Part shown: positions 48,864 through 57,979 of the stretch, one piece after another
Layout: every line of letters starts with the position of its first letter
Position numbering within the stretch: position 1 is the first letter of the stretch
Source of the DNA: Egicoccus sp. AB-alg6-2
GTDB lineage: Bacteria; Actinomycetota; Nitriliruptoria; Nitriliruptorales; Nitriliruptoraceae
Reading direction: 5' to 3'
Length of the DNA: 64,000 bases
NCBI RefSeq assembly: GCF_041821025.1
Contig: NZ_JBGUAY010000001.1
Coordinates: 186,001-250,000, forward strand
Notes under the pieces: model-generated
The model's input: only the letters and a program-made list of their open reading frames with translations
Told to the model about the DNA's origin: nothing
The model's database searches: none
Translations under genes and position numbers: made by a program

Positions 48864-50675
48864 TCAGTCGCCGTCTTCGGGTGGGTCCTCGGTGGGGGAC
48901 GGCTCCGGCTCGGTGGGCGAGGGTGACGGCTCGGTGGGCGAGGGCGAAGGTTCCGTCGGGGTCGGCTCCGGTTCCTCGGTCGGCTCCGGCTCCGGTTCCT
49001 CGGTCGGTTCCGGCTCGATCTCCTCGGGCCCGCGGCTGACGACGATGGTGATGATGTCGCCGCGCGGCCGACGCGTCCCGGCCGGCGGGTCCTGCCGGAT
49101 CACGAAGCCTTCGGACACCACGTCGTCGAACTCGCGCAGGATGTTGACCTCGAACCCCTGCTCCTCGAGCCGGAACTGGGCCTCGGACTCGCTGTACTGC
49201 GTGACCGGCCGGACCACGACCTCCTCGCGGCCGGTGCTCACGACGTAGTCGATGCGGCTGCCGAGCGGCACCTCGGCGCCCGCCTCCGGGTCGGTCGAGA
49301 TGATGCGTCCGGCCTCGACGTCGTCGCTCGGCTGGGGGGTGCCACTGCCGACCGCGAGCCCGGCCTCGCGCCAGGCGCGGAACGCCTCCTCCTCGGTGCG
49401 TCCCTCGACGTCGGGAACCGTCACCAGTTCCTCGCTGACCGAGACGACCAGGTCGACCTCGGAGCCCTCGGGGGCCATGGTGTCCGCGGACGGGGACTGG
49501 CGCAGGACACGTCCCGCCTCGCCGTCGGAGACCTCCTCGGTCACCTCGCCGCGCACGAACCCCTGCCGGGTGAGGATCTCCTCGGCCGCCTCGAGGGTCT
49601 GGTCGACCACGTCGGGGACCGCGACGCGGCGGGTGTCGTCGTCGAACATCCCCGCCAGCGCATAGGCGCCCCCGATCAGGGCCAGGATCACGAGCACCGC
49701 CAGCACGCCGTACAGGGCGCCCTTCTTGCGGCGTTCCTGCTCGTGGGAGGGCAGCGGGCGGGCCACCGCGGTCGGTGCGAGCAGGGCCGTCTCGTTCGGG
49801 GTCAGAACGGCCGGGGCCGCGACCGGGTTGCCGACCCGGGCGTTGAGCAGGTCTTCGCGCATCGCCCCGGCGTCCTGGTACCGGTTGGCCGGGTTCTTGG
49901 CCAGGGCGCGCATGGTGATGGCCTCGGCGGCCGGCGACACCGACGGCTCGAGTTCGCGTGGCGGGCGGGGCGGCTCCTGGACGTGCTGGTAGGCCACCGT
50001 GACGGCAGAGTCGCCGCGGAAGGGCTGCCGACCCGTCAGGGCCTCGTAGAGGACCACCCCGAGCGAGTACAGGTCGGAGCGCTCGTCGACCTCCAGCCCC
50101 TGCGCCTGCTCGGGCGCGAGGTAGGCGGCCGTGCCGAGCACGGCCGCCGTCCGCGTCACGTTCTCGTTTCCGACGGCGCGGGCGATGCCGAAGTCGGTGA
50201 CCTTCACGGTGCCGTCGTCGGCGAGCAGGATGTTGCCCGGCTTGACGTCGCGGTGCACCAGGCCGCGGCTGTGCGCGTACTGCAGCGCGGCACAGACGTC
50301 GGCGACGACCTCGAGCGACCGGTCCTCGGTCAGGCCGCCGGCGTCGATCGCCTGCTGCAGCGAACGGCCCTCGACCAGTTCCATGACGATGAACGGCTGC
50401 AGGATGCCCGAGGCGGGGTCCACGTCCGGGGGGACCTCGGCGCCGGTGTCGTAGACCGCCACGAGATTGGGGTGGTTCAGCCGCGCGACGTGGCGGGCCT
50501 CGTCGTGGAACCGGTTGGTGAAGGCCTCGTCGTCGCGGAACCGGTCCAACAGCAGCTTGATCGCGACCTCACGATCGAGGGTGCGGTCATGGGCGGCCCA
50601 GACCTCGGCCATGCCCCCACGCCCGAGCGGGCGGCGCAGTTCGTAGCGGTCGACGAGCACGCGACCTTGGGACAC
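48864..50675 (-). CDS. pknB: Serine/threonine protein kinase PknB with PASTA domains
   Basis: A 603-residue membrane kinase that senses peptidoglycan fragments and muropeptides through its PASTA repeats and phosphorylates division and wall-synthesis proteins. The P-loop GRGGMAEV is at 18-25, Lys40 binds ATP, catalytic Asp143 lies in HRDVKPGN, DFG at 161-163, and activation-loop threonines 173 and 175 sit in NVTRTAAVLGT. A helix at about 352-376 crosses the membrane. Three PASTA domains follow, then a Pro/Glu/Thr/Ser-repeat tail. GTG 50675 has GGAG at seven bases; the upstream extension is not supported. This is the end of the six-gene operon. Confidence 0.97.
   Translation of the reverse strand: MSQGRVLVDRYELRRPLGRGGMAEVWAAHDRTLDREVAIKLLLDRFRDDEAFTNRFHDEARHVARLNHPNLVAVYDTGAEVPPDVDPASGILQPFIVMELVEGRSLQQAIDAGGLTEDRSLEVVADVCAALQYAHSRGLVHRDVKPGNILLADDGTVKVTDFGIARAVGNENVTRTAAVLGTAAYLAPEQAQGLEVDERSDLYSLGVVLYEALTGRQPFRGDSAVTVAYQHVQEPPRPPRELEPSVSPAAEAITMRALAKNPANRYQDAGAMREDLLNARVGNPVAAPAVLTPNETALLAPTAVARPLPSHEQERRKKGALYGVLAVLVILALIGGAYALAGMFDDDTRRVAVPDVVDQTLEAAEEILTRQGFVRGEVTEEVSDGEAGRVLRQSPSADTMAPEGSEVDLVVSVSEELVTVPDVEGRTEEEAFRAWREAGLAVGSGTPQPSDDVEAGRIISTDPEAGAEVPLGSRIDYVVSTGREEVVVRPVTQYSESEAQFRLEEQGFEVNILREFDDVVSEGFVIRQDPPAGTRRPRGDIITIVVSRGPEEIEPEPTEEPEPEPTEEPEPTPTEPSPSPTEPSPSPTEPEPSPTEDPPEDGD
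48884..49018 (-). repeat. Low-complexity tandem repeats encoding the PknB C-terminal tail
   Basis: The tail codes for runs of EPTEEPEPEPTEE and SPSPTEP. At DNA level two 21-bp units beginning GGCTCGGTGGGCGAGGG lie at 48908-48928 and 48929-48949, and GGCTCCGGTTCCTCGGTC-like units follow. The array may vary in copy number by slippage. Confidence 0.7.
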
Positions 50676-50789
50676 CGTTGGCTCCGTGCCGGGGAAAGAC
50701 GTCGGAAGCGACGAGAACGAGCGGGACGACCGCCGAGCGTAGCAATGGTGTCTGGGAGCCGATCGCTGCCGGGACCGCACCGGTCGGGG

Positions 50790-52232
50790 TCAGCGACCGA
50801 GGGCCGCCTGCATGACCGCGCGGGCGATCGGTGCAGCGATCTGCCCGCCCGTGGCGTCGTCGCCGGCCTCCGGCAGGACGACCGCCACGGCCACCTCGTC
50901 GTCGGCGAAGCCGACGAACCAGACGGTCGGGGCGCCACCGGTCTGCGCGGTCCCGGTCTTGCCGCCGACCGTGACCCCCTCGATCTGTGCCCGGGTGCCC
51001 GTTCCGTTCTCGACCACCTCGATCATCATGTCGCGAAGCTGGCTCGCGATGGCGCCATTGACGACCTGGCTGTCGAAGCGCCCCTCGTCCCAGGTGCGGG
51101 GGCTGGCCTCGCGGAGCAGGCGGCCGGAGGGATCACGGACCGAGCGCACCAGGTGGGGAGCGACCAGCTCGCCGCCGTTGGCCATCGAGGCCGCGACGAT
51201 CGCCATCTGCATGGGCGTGGCCCGGACGTCGCGCTGCCCGATGGCGCTCTGCGCGGTCGAGGGCACGTCCATCGACTTCGGGATCGCGCTGCGTGCGACC
51301 CGCAGCTCGAAGGGTGGCTGGCGGTTGAAGCCGAACCGCTCCGCGATCTCGATCAGCTCGTCCTCGCCGAGCTCGACGCCGAGCCGGGCGAAGACGGTGT
51401 TGCATGACACCCGCATGGCGTCGGCCAGCGAAATCGTGTCCCCGTCGGCGCACAGGCCCCCGCCGAAGTTGCCGATGTCCGAACCGGTCTGGGGGACGTC
51501 GTAGGTGCCCTCGTCGGGGAAGGCCGTCTCCGGCGACAAGCCGTTCTCGAGGGCGGCCGCCGCCGTGAGCAACTTGAACGTCGAGCCGGGGGGGTAGGTC
51601 TCGGCGATGGCCCGGTTGACCAGCGGCCGTTCCGGCGCGTCGCGGAGGGGCTCCCAGGCCTCGCGGATGCCGGCCGCGTCGTGGGTGGACAGCGGCCCCG
51701 GGTCGAAGGTCGGGTTGGCGTAGCTGGCCAGCACCGCTCCCGTGCGTGGGTCGAGGGCGACGACCGCGCCAACCCGTCCCTCCAGCGCGTCCGCCGCCGC
51801 CTGTTGTGCCTCGGGGAGGATCGTGAGCTCGACGGTGTTGCCGGCCTGGTCGTCGGCGAAGAGCAGGCCCCCGAGGTTCTGCGCCAACACCTCGGTGGGT
51901 TGCCCGATCAGATCCTCGTTGAGTGCCGCCTCGAGGCCCGAGCGCCCGATGATGAACGAGTAGTACCCCGTGAGGTGGCCGTACAACGCGCCGGCCGGGT
52001 ACTCGCGCAGGTACTGCAGGTCACCCTCGGTTCGGACCGAGCGGGCGATGGCTTCCTCGCCGACCACGATCGGGCCGCGCTCGATCTCGTACTCGCGGAT
52101 CAGGAGGCGTCGATTGGCCGGGTGCGCCGTCAGGTCGTCGGCCTGCACGAGCGCGATGAGGTTGAGGTTGACGAACAGCACACCGAACAGCAGCAGGGTG
52201 AAGGTCGCGATGCGCCCGATCTGCTTGCTCAT
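50790..52232 (-). CDS. pbpA: Penicillin-binding protein A (class B transpeptidase)
   Basis: A 480-residue class B PBP that cross-links septal or polar peptidoglycan with its RodA partner. A single N-terminal helix (res 11-29) anchors it. The active-site motifs are Ser217-x2-Lys220 (GSTFKLL), Ser276-Cys-Asn278 (SCN) and Lys425-Thr-Gly427 (GGKTGTAQ). In mycobacteria PbpA is regulated through PknB. ATG 52232 overlaps the rodA stop (ATGA) with GAGG upstream. Length matches the family. Confidence 0.97.
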   Translation of the reverse strand: MSKQIGRIATFTLLLFGVLFVNLNLIALVQADDLTAHPANRRLLIREYEIERGPIVVGEEAIARSVRTEGDLQYLREYPAGALYGHLTGYYSFIIGRSGLEAALNEDLIGQPTEVLAQNLGGLLFADDQAGNTVELTILPEAQQAAADALEGRVGAVVALDPRTGAVLASYANPTFDPGPLSTHDAAGIREAWEPLRDAPERPLVNRAIAETYPPGSTFKLLTAAAALENGLSPETAFPDEGTYDVPQTGSDIGNFGGGLCADGDTISLADAMRVSCNTVFARLGVELGEDELIEIAERFGFNRQPPFELRVARSAIPKSMDVPSTAQSAIGQRDVRATPMQMAIVAASMANGGELVAPHLVRSVRDPSGRLLREASPRTWDEGRFDSQVVNGAIASQLRDMMIEVVENGTGTRAQIEGVTVGGKTGTAQTGGAPTVWFVGFADDEVAVAVVLPEAGDDATGGQIAAPIARAVMQAALGR

Positions 52233-53629
52233 CCGCCCGACCTCGACCCGGCGCCCGCACGCCGTCGGGGGCCGGGACGGTCCTGGGCGCGCCCCCGCGC
52301 GGCCCCGCGGGACTCGTCGCTGATACGCAGCAGCAACGCGATGAGCACGTAGTTGCCCAGCAGGGACGAGCCGCCGTAGGACACGAACGGCAGCGTGATG
52401 CCGGTCAGCGGCACCACCCGGGTCAAGCCGCCGATGATCACGAACGTCTGCAGGGCGATGGTGACGGTCAACCCCAGCGCGAGCAGGGTGCCGAACTCGT
52501 CGCGGGCGGTCAGCGAGATCTTGTAGCCGCGGACGACCAGGAGCAGGAACGCGACGAGGACCGCGGTCGCGCCGAGAAGTCCGAGCTCCTCGCCGATCAC
52601 CACGAAGATGGCGTCGGTGGCGCTGAAGGGCACGTCCTGCGGGCGTCCACCGCCGAGCCCCGCACCGGTCAGCCCGCCGGTGCCCAGGGCGAACAGGCTC
52701 TGCGCGAGCTGGTAGCCGGCATCGGTGACCTGCGACCACGGATCGAGCCAGATCGACACGCGGACCCGGACGTGCGGGAACAGCGCGTAGGCGATCCGGC
52801 CGCCGATCGCGAAGGCGACCAGCCCGAGCAGGGGGTAGGCGGCCCGGCCCGTCGCCACGTACAGGACGGCGAGGAAGGCGCCGAACAGCAGCAGGGCCGA
52901 GCCGAGGTCGCGCAGGCCGGCCATGACGACCAGCGCCATGCCCGTCGCCAGCAGCACGGGAGCGAGGTGGCGCGGCGGCGGGATCAGCAGCGGCCCGAGC
53001 CGCTGGCTCGCCACGGAGAGCAGCGCCCGCTTGCGTTCGAGGTAGCCGGCGAGGAAGGCGACCATCGTCAGCTTGGCGAGTTCGCCGGGCTGGAACCGCA
53101 TACCCAGCACGTCGATCCACAGCTGCGCGCCGTTGATCGTGCCGGCGGTGAGGCCCGGCACGAGCGGCAGGACCAGCAGGACCAGCGTCAGCAGCCCGAA
53201 GGTGTACTGGTAGCGCGACAGGGTGCGGACCGCCCGCACGAGCACCAGGATGGCGCACATCGCCGCCACCGACACCGCCGTCCACAGGGTCTGGGTCGTG
53301 GCGAGGTCGCTGCCGGCGGCGAGGTCGACCCGGCGGACGAAGACCAGGCCGAGCCCGTTGAGCAGGAACGCCAGCGGGAGCAGGGTCGGGTCCGCGTCGG
53401 GCGCGGTCGCACGGACCACGACGTGGGCGACGATCGCGATGACGGTCAGCGCCACGCCGGTGATGATCGCGCTGGGCGGCAACTCCGGGCTCTGCGACCA
53501 GCCGAGCAGCACGCTGGCCGCCACGGTGATGACCACGGCGAAGGCCAGCAGCCGCGCCTCGGTCGAGCGCAGCTTGTTGCCCGAGCGGCGGGCATCACCG
53601 CGACCGGCGGTTCCGGTCGCGGCGCTCAC
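52229..53629 (-). CDS. rodA: SEDS-family peptidoglycan glycosyltransferase RodA/FtsW
   Basis: A 466-residue protein with about ten membrane helices that polymerises lipid II. Family signatures are visible: NGAQLWIDVLGMRFQPGELAK, with the conserved QPGE and LRDLGSALLL, then GLGGGRP, ATDAIFVVIGEELGLLG and the C-terminal GITLPFVSYGGSSLLGNY. The last ~35 residues are Arg/Gly-rich and cytoplasmic, typical of the actinobacterial form. Its stop and start overlap pbpA and pstP, respectively. Confidence 0.97.
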   Translation of the reverse strand: MSAATGTAGRGDARRSGNKLRSTEARLLAFAVVITVAASVLLGWSQSPELPPSAIITGVALTVIAIVAHVVVRATAPDADPTLLPLAFLLNGLGLVFVRRVDLAAGSDLATTQTLWTAVSVAAMCAILVLVRAVRTLSRYQYTFGLLTLVLLVLPLVPGLTAGTINGAQLWIDVLGMRFQPGELAKLTMVAFLAGYLERKRALLSVASQRLGPLLIPPPRHLAPVLLATGMALVVMAGLRDLGSALLLFGAFLAVLYVATGRAAYPLLGLVAFAIGGRIAYALFPHVRVRVSIWLDPWSQVTDAGYQLAQSLFALGTGGLTGAGLGGGRPQDVPFSATDAIFVVIGEELGLLGATAVLVAFLLLVVRGYKISLTARDEFGTLLALGLTVTIALQTFVIIGGLTRVVPLTGITLPFVSYGGSSLLGNYVLIALLLRISDESRGAARGRAQDRPGPRRRAGAGSRSGG

Positions 53630-54999
53630 GGCTGCTCGGCCGCGTCGTCGCCGGACCCTCCGGCGTCCCCGTCGGTCGAGGAGTCGGGCTCGCCGTCCGT
53701 CGCCTCGCCCGTCCCGCCGTCCGTCGCCTCGTCGGACGGGGCGTCACGTCGCGGCGCGCCGGCGACGATGCGCCGCGCGACGTTGCGGTCGGGGGCGTGG
53801 ATGCCGTCCTCGAGCGCCGGCTGGTACCACGCCGGCACGTCGTCGAGCGTCAGGTCCGTGCGCTCGACGATCCTGGCCAGGTTCCACGTCCCGATCGAGA
53901 CGTCGACGCCCTGGTAGATCACGACCTGCTCGTCGTCGAGACCGACGAAGTACTGCTGCGACAGCAGGAACCGGCCGCCGACGAACACGATCCCGGCCAG
54001 CACGGCCAGCCCGAGCAACACGCCGAGGACGCGTCCGACCCAGCCACGCGAGCTGCGGTCGTCGCCGCCGTCGTAGACCCGCGACCCGGCGCGTCCGAGT
54101 GCGCCGTAGTTGCCCAGCCGACCAGCCCAGTCGCCCGAGCCCGCGTCCTGCCGCGTGCTGATCGTGACGGGAGCGCCGCCATCGCGACGCTCCCCCGAGC
54201 CGGTCGCGCCGGACGCGGCCAACCCCGTGGCCGCGGCGGCACCGCCGCGTTTGGAAGGCGGCGGCTCGTCCGGGGCGTCGGGGTCGCAGCGCAGGATCAC
54301 GACCGTGATGTTGTCCGGCCCGCCGCGCGCGTTGGCGGCCTCGATGAGCCGTTCGATCACGGTGTCGGCGTCGTCGCCGTTGCGCAGCTCCTCGGCGATG
54401 TGGTCGTCGTCGAGGACGCCGGTCAGGCCGTCCGAGCACAGCAGCACCTGGTCGCCGGGCTCGATGTCGATGGTCATCGAATCGACCTCGACCTCGTGGG
54501 AGACGCCGATGGCGCGGGTGATGATGGACCGCTGCGGGTGCTTCGCGGCCTCTTCCCGGGTGATCTGGCCCTCGTCGATCAGGTGCTGGACGAGGGTGTG
54601 GTCGTCGGTGAGCTGGCTGAACTTGTCGCCGCGGAGCAGGTAGGCCCGCGAGTCGCCGACATGCGCGACGTGCAGGCGCCTGCCCTCGATCATGGCGGCG
54701 GTCAGCGTGGTGCCCATGCCGCGGTAGCGGGGCTCGTCGTCCGCCATGCGCGAGACCGTGTCGTTGGCCTCGATGACGGCGTCGCGGAGGGCCCCGTCGG
54801 CGTCGTCGGTGTCGGCGAAGACCTTGCCGTCGAGCGCCTCGATCGGTTCGAGCGCCTTGGCCGAGGCGATCTCGCCCGCGAGGTGGCCGCCCATGCCGTC
54901 GGCGACCGCGAACACGCTCTCGGCGACGAGGTAGGAGTCCTCGTTGCCCTGGCGGACGCGGCCGACATGGGTGCCGCCCGAGGCGATCATGCGCTTCAT
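53626..54999 (-). CDS. pstP: PP2C-type serine/threonine phosphatase PstP
   Basis: A 457-residue membrane phosphatase that reverses PknB phosphorylation. PP2C motifs are NEDSYLV, DGMGG (Asp34), GDSRAYLLR, CSDGLTG and GPDNITV, supplying the Mn/Mg ligands. Catalytic domain ends near 240; a Gly/Ala/Arg linker, a helix at about 322-343 (GVLLGLAVLAGIVFVGG) and an extracellular domain of ~60 residues follow, then an acidic, Thr/Asp-rich tail. It overlaps rodA by four bases and fhaB by four bases. Confidence 0.96.
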   Translation of the reverse strand: MKRMIASGGTHVGRVRQGNEDSYLVAESVFAVADGMGGHLAGEIASAKALEPIEALDGKVFADTDDADGALRDAVIEANDTVSRMADDEPRYRGMGTTLTAAMIEGRRLHVAHVGDSRAYLLRGDKFSQLTDDHTLVQHLIDEGQITREEAAKHPQRSIITRAIGVSHEVEVDSMTIDIEPGDQVLLCSDGLTGVLDDDHIAEELRNGDDADTVIERLIEAANARGGPDNITVVILRCDPDAPDEPPPSKRGGAAAATGLAASGATGSGERRDGGAPVTISTRQDAGSGDWAGRLGNYGALGRAGSRVYDGGDDRSSRGWVGRVLGVLLGLAVLAGIVFVGGRFLLSQQYFVGLDDEQVVIYQGVDVSIGTWNLARIVERTDLTLDDVPAWYQPALEDGIHAPDRNVARRIVAGAPRRDAPSDEATDGGTGEATDGEPDSSTDGDAGGSGDDAAEQP

Positions 55000-55463
55000 C
55001 GGCGCACCTCGATGCGGGTCTTGCCGAGCCGGACCTGGTCGCCGTCGGCGAGCGGGGTCGGCCGGGTCACCTTCGCCCCGTTGAGGTAGGTGCCGTTGGT
55101 CGAGCCGAGGTCGCGCAGCGACCAGCCGCCGTCGTCGGGCAGGATCTGGGCATGCTCGTCGGAGACGTAGACGTCATCGACGACCACGTCGACGCCGGGC
55201 GAGCGACCCAGTGTCACGCCATGCCCTCCGAGCCCATGTCTGCGCGTACCGCCCTCGGGTGCGTGGACGACGATCTCGCGGGGAACCCGGCGAGACTTCC
55301 GCGAAGAGGGTGCCGGGGCGGCCGACTTCGGGCGCGCAGCGGGCGGCGACGTGCGACGGGGGCCGTACAGGTCGATGACGACCGCTCGCAGCGTCCTGGC
55401 GAGGAACAGGTACAGCAACAGCAGCAGCCCGAACTTGAGCACCGTCAGGAGGGCAACCGTCAC
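54996..55463 (-). CDS. fhaB: FHA-domain protein FhaB (FipA-like)
   Basis: A 155-residue protein with an N-terminal helix (LLTVLKFGLLLLLYLFLAR), a Pro/Ser/Arg-rich linker and a C-terminal FHA domain that binds phosphothreonine. The FHA core VTLGRSPGVD, SDEHAQI and STNGTYLNG are present. In mycobacteria FhaB (FipA) links FtsZ with FtsQ and is a PknA/PknB target. GTG 55463 has GGAGG seven bases upstream and overlaps the fhaA stop (GTGA). Confidence 0.95.
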   Translation of the reverse strand: MTVALLTVLKFGLLLLLYLFLARTLRAVVIDLYGPRRTSPPAARPKSAAPAPSSRKSRRVPREIVVHAPEGGTRRHGLGGHGVTLGRSPGVDVVVDDVYVSDEHAQILPDDGGWSLRDLGSTNGTYLNGAKVTRPTPLADGDQVRLGKTRIEVRR

Positions 55464-56248
55464 GCCGGCCCCTCCACGAGCTCGACCACGGCGTCGCCGA
55501 GCTCGACGCGGTCGCCGACCGCGACGGGCTGCTCGGCCGCCTGCACCCCGTTCACGCTGGTGCCGTTGGTCGAGTTGAGGTCGACGACCCACCACGTTTC
55601 GCCACGCCGCACCAGCGCGGCGTGCTCCCTCGAGACCGTCGTGTCGTCGAGGGTGACGCTGCAGTTCGTCATGCGACCCAGGGTCAGGCGTTGACCGGTG
55701 AGCGGGAACGTGGCGCCCTTGTTGGGTCCGTTGGCCAGTCGCAGGTGCAGCGTCGCGCGCGGTACCGGCGGGACCACCTGGGTCTGGTCGAGCCCGGCCG
55801 GGGCGTTCGCGGACGGTGGACGCGTCGCCGGTGCGCGGGAACCGCCGCGCAGGCGGGCGCCCGACGGCGCCGAAGGATCGACCACCTCGACCCGACCGGC
55901 GAGGTCGTACATCCCGAACCGGACGTCGTCGTCGACCTCGATGCGCACCTTCACCGGGCCGCGCAGCGACCAGCCACGGTCGGCGCTGGTGCGCACGACC
56001 ACCTCGGCCAGCTCACGCGGCAGCGAGGCACCGAAGGAACTCAGGCGGTCGTGGTCGCGTTCGCTGACGTGGATGCGGTAGACGTTTGGCACCACGACGC
56101 CGTCGGCCGTGACGTGCTGGTTGTCCTCGGCGTAGCGCTGTAGCGCCTTGGCCAACTCGACGGGCTGCAGGCCGGAGCGGAATGCGCGCGCGAAGAAGCC
56201 CTCGACGGCGCCCTCGAGGCGTCGCTCGAAGTCCTGTAACACGCCCAT
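55460..56248 (-). CDS. fhaA: FHA-domain protein FhaA (DUF3662 plus FHA)
   Basis: A 262-residue protein with an N-terminal DUF3662 domain at about 1-130 (MGVLQDFERRLEGAVEGFFARAF, PVELAKALQR), a Pro/Ala-rich linker, and a C-terminal FHA domain from ~165 with LTLGRMTN, VSREHAAL and NSTNGTSVNG. In mycobacteria FhaA binds phosphorylated MviN/MurJ and controls peptidoglycan synthesis. It is the first gene of the operon; no strong ribosome site is seen at the ATG. Confidence 0.96.
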   Translation of the reverse strand: MGVLQDFERRLEGAVEGFFARAFRSGLQPVELAKALQRYAEDNQHVTADGVVVPNVYRIHVSERDHDRLSSFGASLPRELAEVVVRTSADRGWSLRGPVKVRIEVDDDVRFGMYDLAGRVEVVDPSAPSGARLRGGSRAPATRPPSANAPAGLDQTQVVPPVPRATLHLRLANGPNKGATFPLTGQRLTLGRMTNCSVTLDDTTVSREHAALVRRGETWWVVDLNSTNGTSVNGVQAAEQPVAVGDRVELGDAVVELVEGPA

Positions 56249-56455
56249 TGCTGTCCGACTCGGCTGTAGACCCTTGGTTCCGCGCGGTGTCGCGAGGCCC
56301 CGGTGGTGCGGTTACCCGGCCGAGATCGGCACCTACGCCCGCTTGCAGAGTTCGCGCGGAGCCTAGCTGAGCGCTACAGGGATTCACTTGTCCGAACGTC
56401 GCACGGCACTTCTCGTCCCATCGCATGCAGGTCGGCGGGTGCCCCGGCCGCGACG

Positions 56456-56485
56456 TTGCCGTCGTCGTCGGGCGGGTGGTACCGT
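56456..56485 (+). promoter_or_regulatory. Putative tRNA-Leu promoter
   Basis: TTGCCG at 56456-56461 and TACCGT at 56480-56485 are spaced 18 bp and lie 15 bases before the tRNA. This is the best -35/-10 pair in the region between fhaA and the tRNA. Confidence 0.45.
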
Positions 56486-56499
56486 CCGCGACTCCACCT

Positions 56500-56583
56500 G
56501 GGCGGGTGGCGGAATTGGCAGACGCGCACGGTTCAGGTCCGTGTGTCCGAAAGGACATGGGGGTTCAAGTCCCCCCTCGCCCA
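56500..56583 (+). tRNA. leuT: tRNA-Leu (CAG anticodon)
   Basis: An 84-base class II tRNA. Acceptor arms GGGCGGG and CTCGCCC pair (one G-U), the anticodon stem CACGG/CCGTG encloses loop TTCAGGT (anticodon CAG), the variable arm is the long GTGTCCGAAAGGACATG hairpin region, and the T arm is GGGGG-TTCAAGT-CCCCC. The discriminator is A; CCA is not encoded. It follows fhaA as leuT does in M. tuberculosis. Confidence 0.97.
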
Positions 56584-56610
56584 CCCACCGACCGCGCCAC
56601 GCGGTCCACC

Positions 56611-56640
56611 AACGGGAGACGCTGTCGGCGTCTCCCGTTC
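56611..56640 (+). terminator. Hairpin terminator after tRNA-Leu
   Basis: AACGGGAGACGC at 56611-56622 is fully complementary to 56628-56639, a 12-bp stem with a 5-base loop, ending GTTC. It starts 27 bases after the tRNA. Confidence 0.7.
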
Positions 56641-56774
56641 GCGTTGACAGCGGCCCTCCTGGGACCGCTCGGCGGTCGCGAGCTCGACGCCTCGAGCGGT
56701 TGACGAACCGGCGCGGGCGAGCGCACAGTCGACGCGAGGGGGTGGGCGGGCCCCCGGAGCTCGTGAGGTGGACC

Positions 56775-57806
56775 ATGCGCATACTGGTCACCGGTGCGAC
56801 CGGCTTCGTCGGGGCGCACACCGCGGCCGCACTCACCCGAGACGGACACCAGGTCCGTGCGCTCGTCCGCTCCCCGGAGCGGCTGCCTACGGCTCTCGGT
56901 CCCCTGGGGGTGACAGGGATCGAGCACCTGACCGGCGACTGCCGTGACCCGGTGGCCGTCGATGCGGCGCTCGAGGGCTGCGACGCGGTGGTGAGCGTCG
57001 CCACCGTGTTCACCTGGGCGGCGCGGGAGCAGCGGCACCTGGTCGAGACCAACCGCGCCCTGGCCGAGGTGGTGCTGACGCGGGCGGTCGAGCGCGGTCT
57101 CGATCCGGTGGTGCACGTCTCCAGCTACGTGGCGCTCGATCTGCGCCACGGGCCGATCGGCGAGCAGAGCCCCGTTGCCTCGTCGAAGGTGGGGTACAGC
57201 GCTTCGAAGGCGGCACAGGAGATGATCGCGCGCCGGTTGCAGGACGACGGAGCGCCGGTCGTCATCGTCTATCCGGGCGCGGTGCTCGGTCCCCATGATC
57301 CGTACCTGGGCGAGAGCAACGCGCTTGCGCTCTCGCTGGTGCAACCCCGGCGGCCGCAGGTGCTGCCCGGGACGCTGCCGTGCGTCGACGTCCGCGACGT
57401 GGCCGCCATCCATGCTGCGGTGCTCGAGCCTGGTGGTGGACCCCGACGGTTCATGGCCACCGGGCACGATCTCGACCTGGACCAGCTCGCGCGCGGGCTC
57501 GCCGAAGCGGCAGGGCTTCCGATCAGGCCGGTCCACGTTCCGCGCTGGGCGTTCCGCGCCGTGGGCAGGGGGATGGATCTCGTGGCGGCGCTCACGCCGC
57601 TCGCCCCGTCCGGGAGCTCGCACGCCGTCGAGGTGGTGCTCGGGCACGCAGGCGTCGCATCGAATCGGGCTGCGGTGGAGCTCGGCGTCGGCTACCGGCG
57701 GCTCGAGGAGACCCTGGGTGACACGGTCGCCTGGCTTCGCGAGGCGGGCCATCTCACACGGACGCCGGACAGGGCTCATCGACTGGTGAGGGCCCGAACG
57801 TCGTGA
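56775..57806 (+). CDS. NAD(P)-dependent epimerase/dehydratase (extended SDR)
   Basis: A 343-residue extended short-chain dehydrogenase. The cofactor motif GATGFVGAHTA is at 7-17, and the active-site Tyr and Lys lie in GYSASKAAQE. Further family blocks are VHVSSYVAL and PGAVLGPHDPYLGE. The C-terminal part, RPVHVPRWAFRAVGRGMDL, is typical of dihydroflavonol reductase/UDP-glucose epimerase-like proteins with sugar or lipid substrates. Substrate is not deducible. ATG 56775 follows GAGGT; the frame extends across the tRNA but that is not coding. Confidence 0.85.
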   Translation: MRILVTGATGFVGAHTAAALTRDGHQVRALVRSPERLPTALGPLGVTGIEHLTGDCRDPVAVDAALEGCDAVVSVATVFTWAAREQRHLVETNRALAEVVLTRAVERGLDPVVHVSSYVALDLRHGPIGEQSPVASSKVGYSASKAAQEMIARRLQDDGAPVVIVYPGAVLGPHDPYLGESNALALSLVQPRRPQVLPGTLPCVDVRDVAAIHAAVLEPGGGPRRFMATGHDLDLDQLARGLAEAAGLPIRPVHVPRWAFRAVGRGMDLVAALTPLAPSGSSHAVEVVLGHAGVASNRAAVELGVGYRRLEETLGDTVAWLREAGHLTRTPDRAHRLVRARTS

Positions 57807-57930
57807 CCCCCGGGCCGCGGCGGAGCGGTGAGGGGAACCGGTCGCGGGGAGGCCATGTCGCGGCTTCGGCTCGAGGTCGCGTCGCAGGCGCATACGTGCG
57901 GGATCGGCGCGACGAAGAGCTGCTGGCGTG

Positions 57931-57968
57931 ACACGGCCGGCCGGCGAGGACGCCGGCCGGCCGCGTGT
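57931..57968. terminator. Large GC-rich hairpin between convergent genes
   Basis: An 11-bp GGCCGGCCGGC stem with a GAGGAC loop (left arm from 57931, right arm to 57968) is extended by ACAC/GTGT around a two-base bulge. It sits just before the stop of the minus-strand ScyD-like gene and 125 bases after the epimerase stop, so it can terminate both. Confidence 0.6.
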
Positions 57969-57979
57969 CCGGACCTGCT

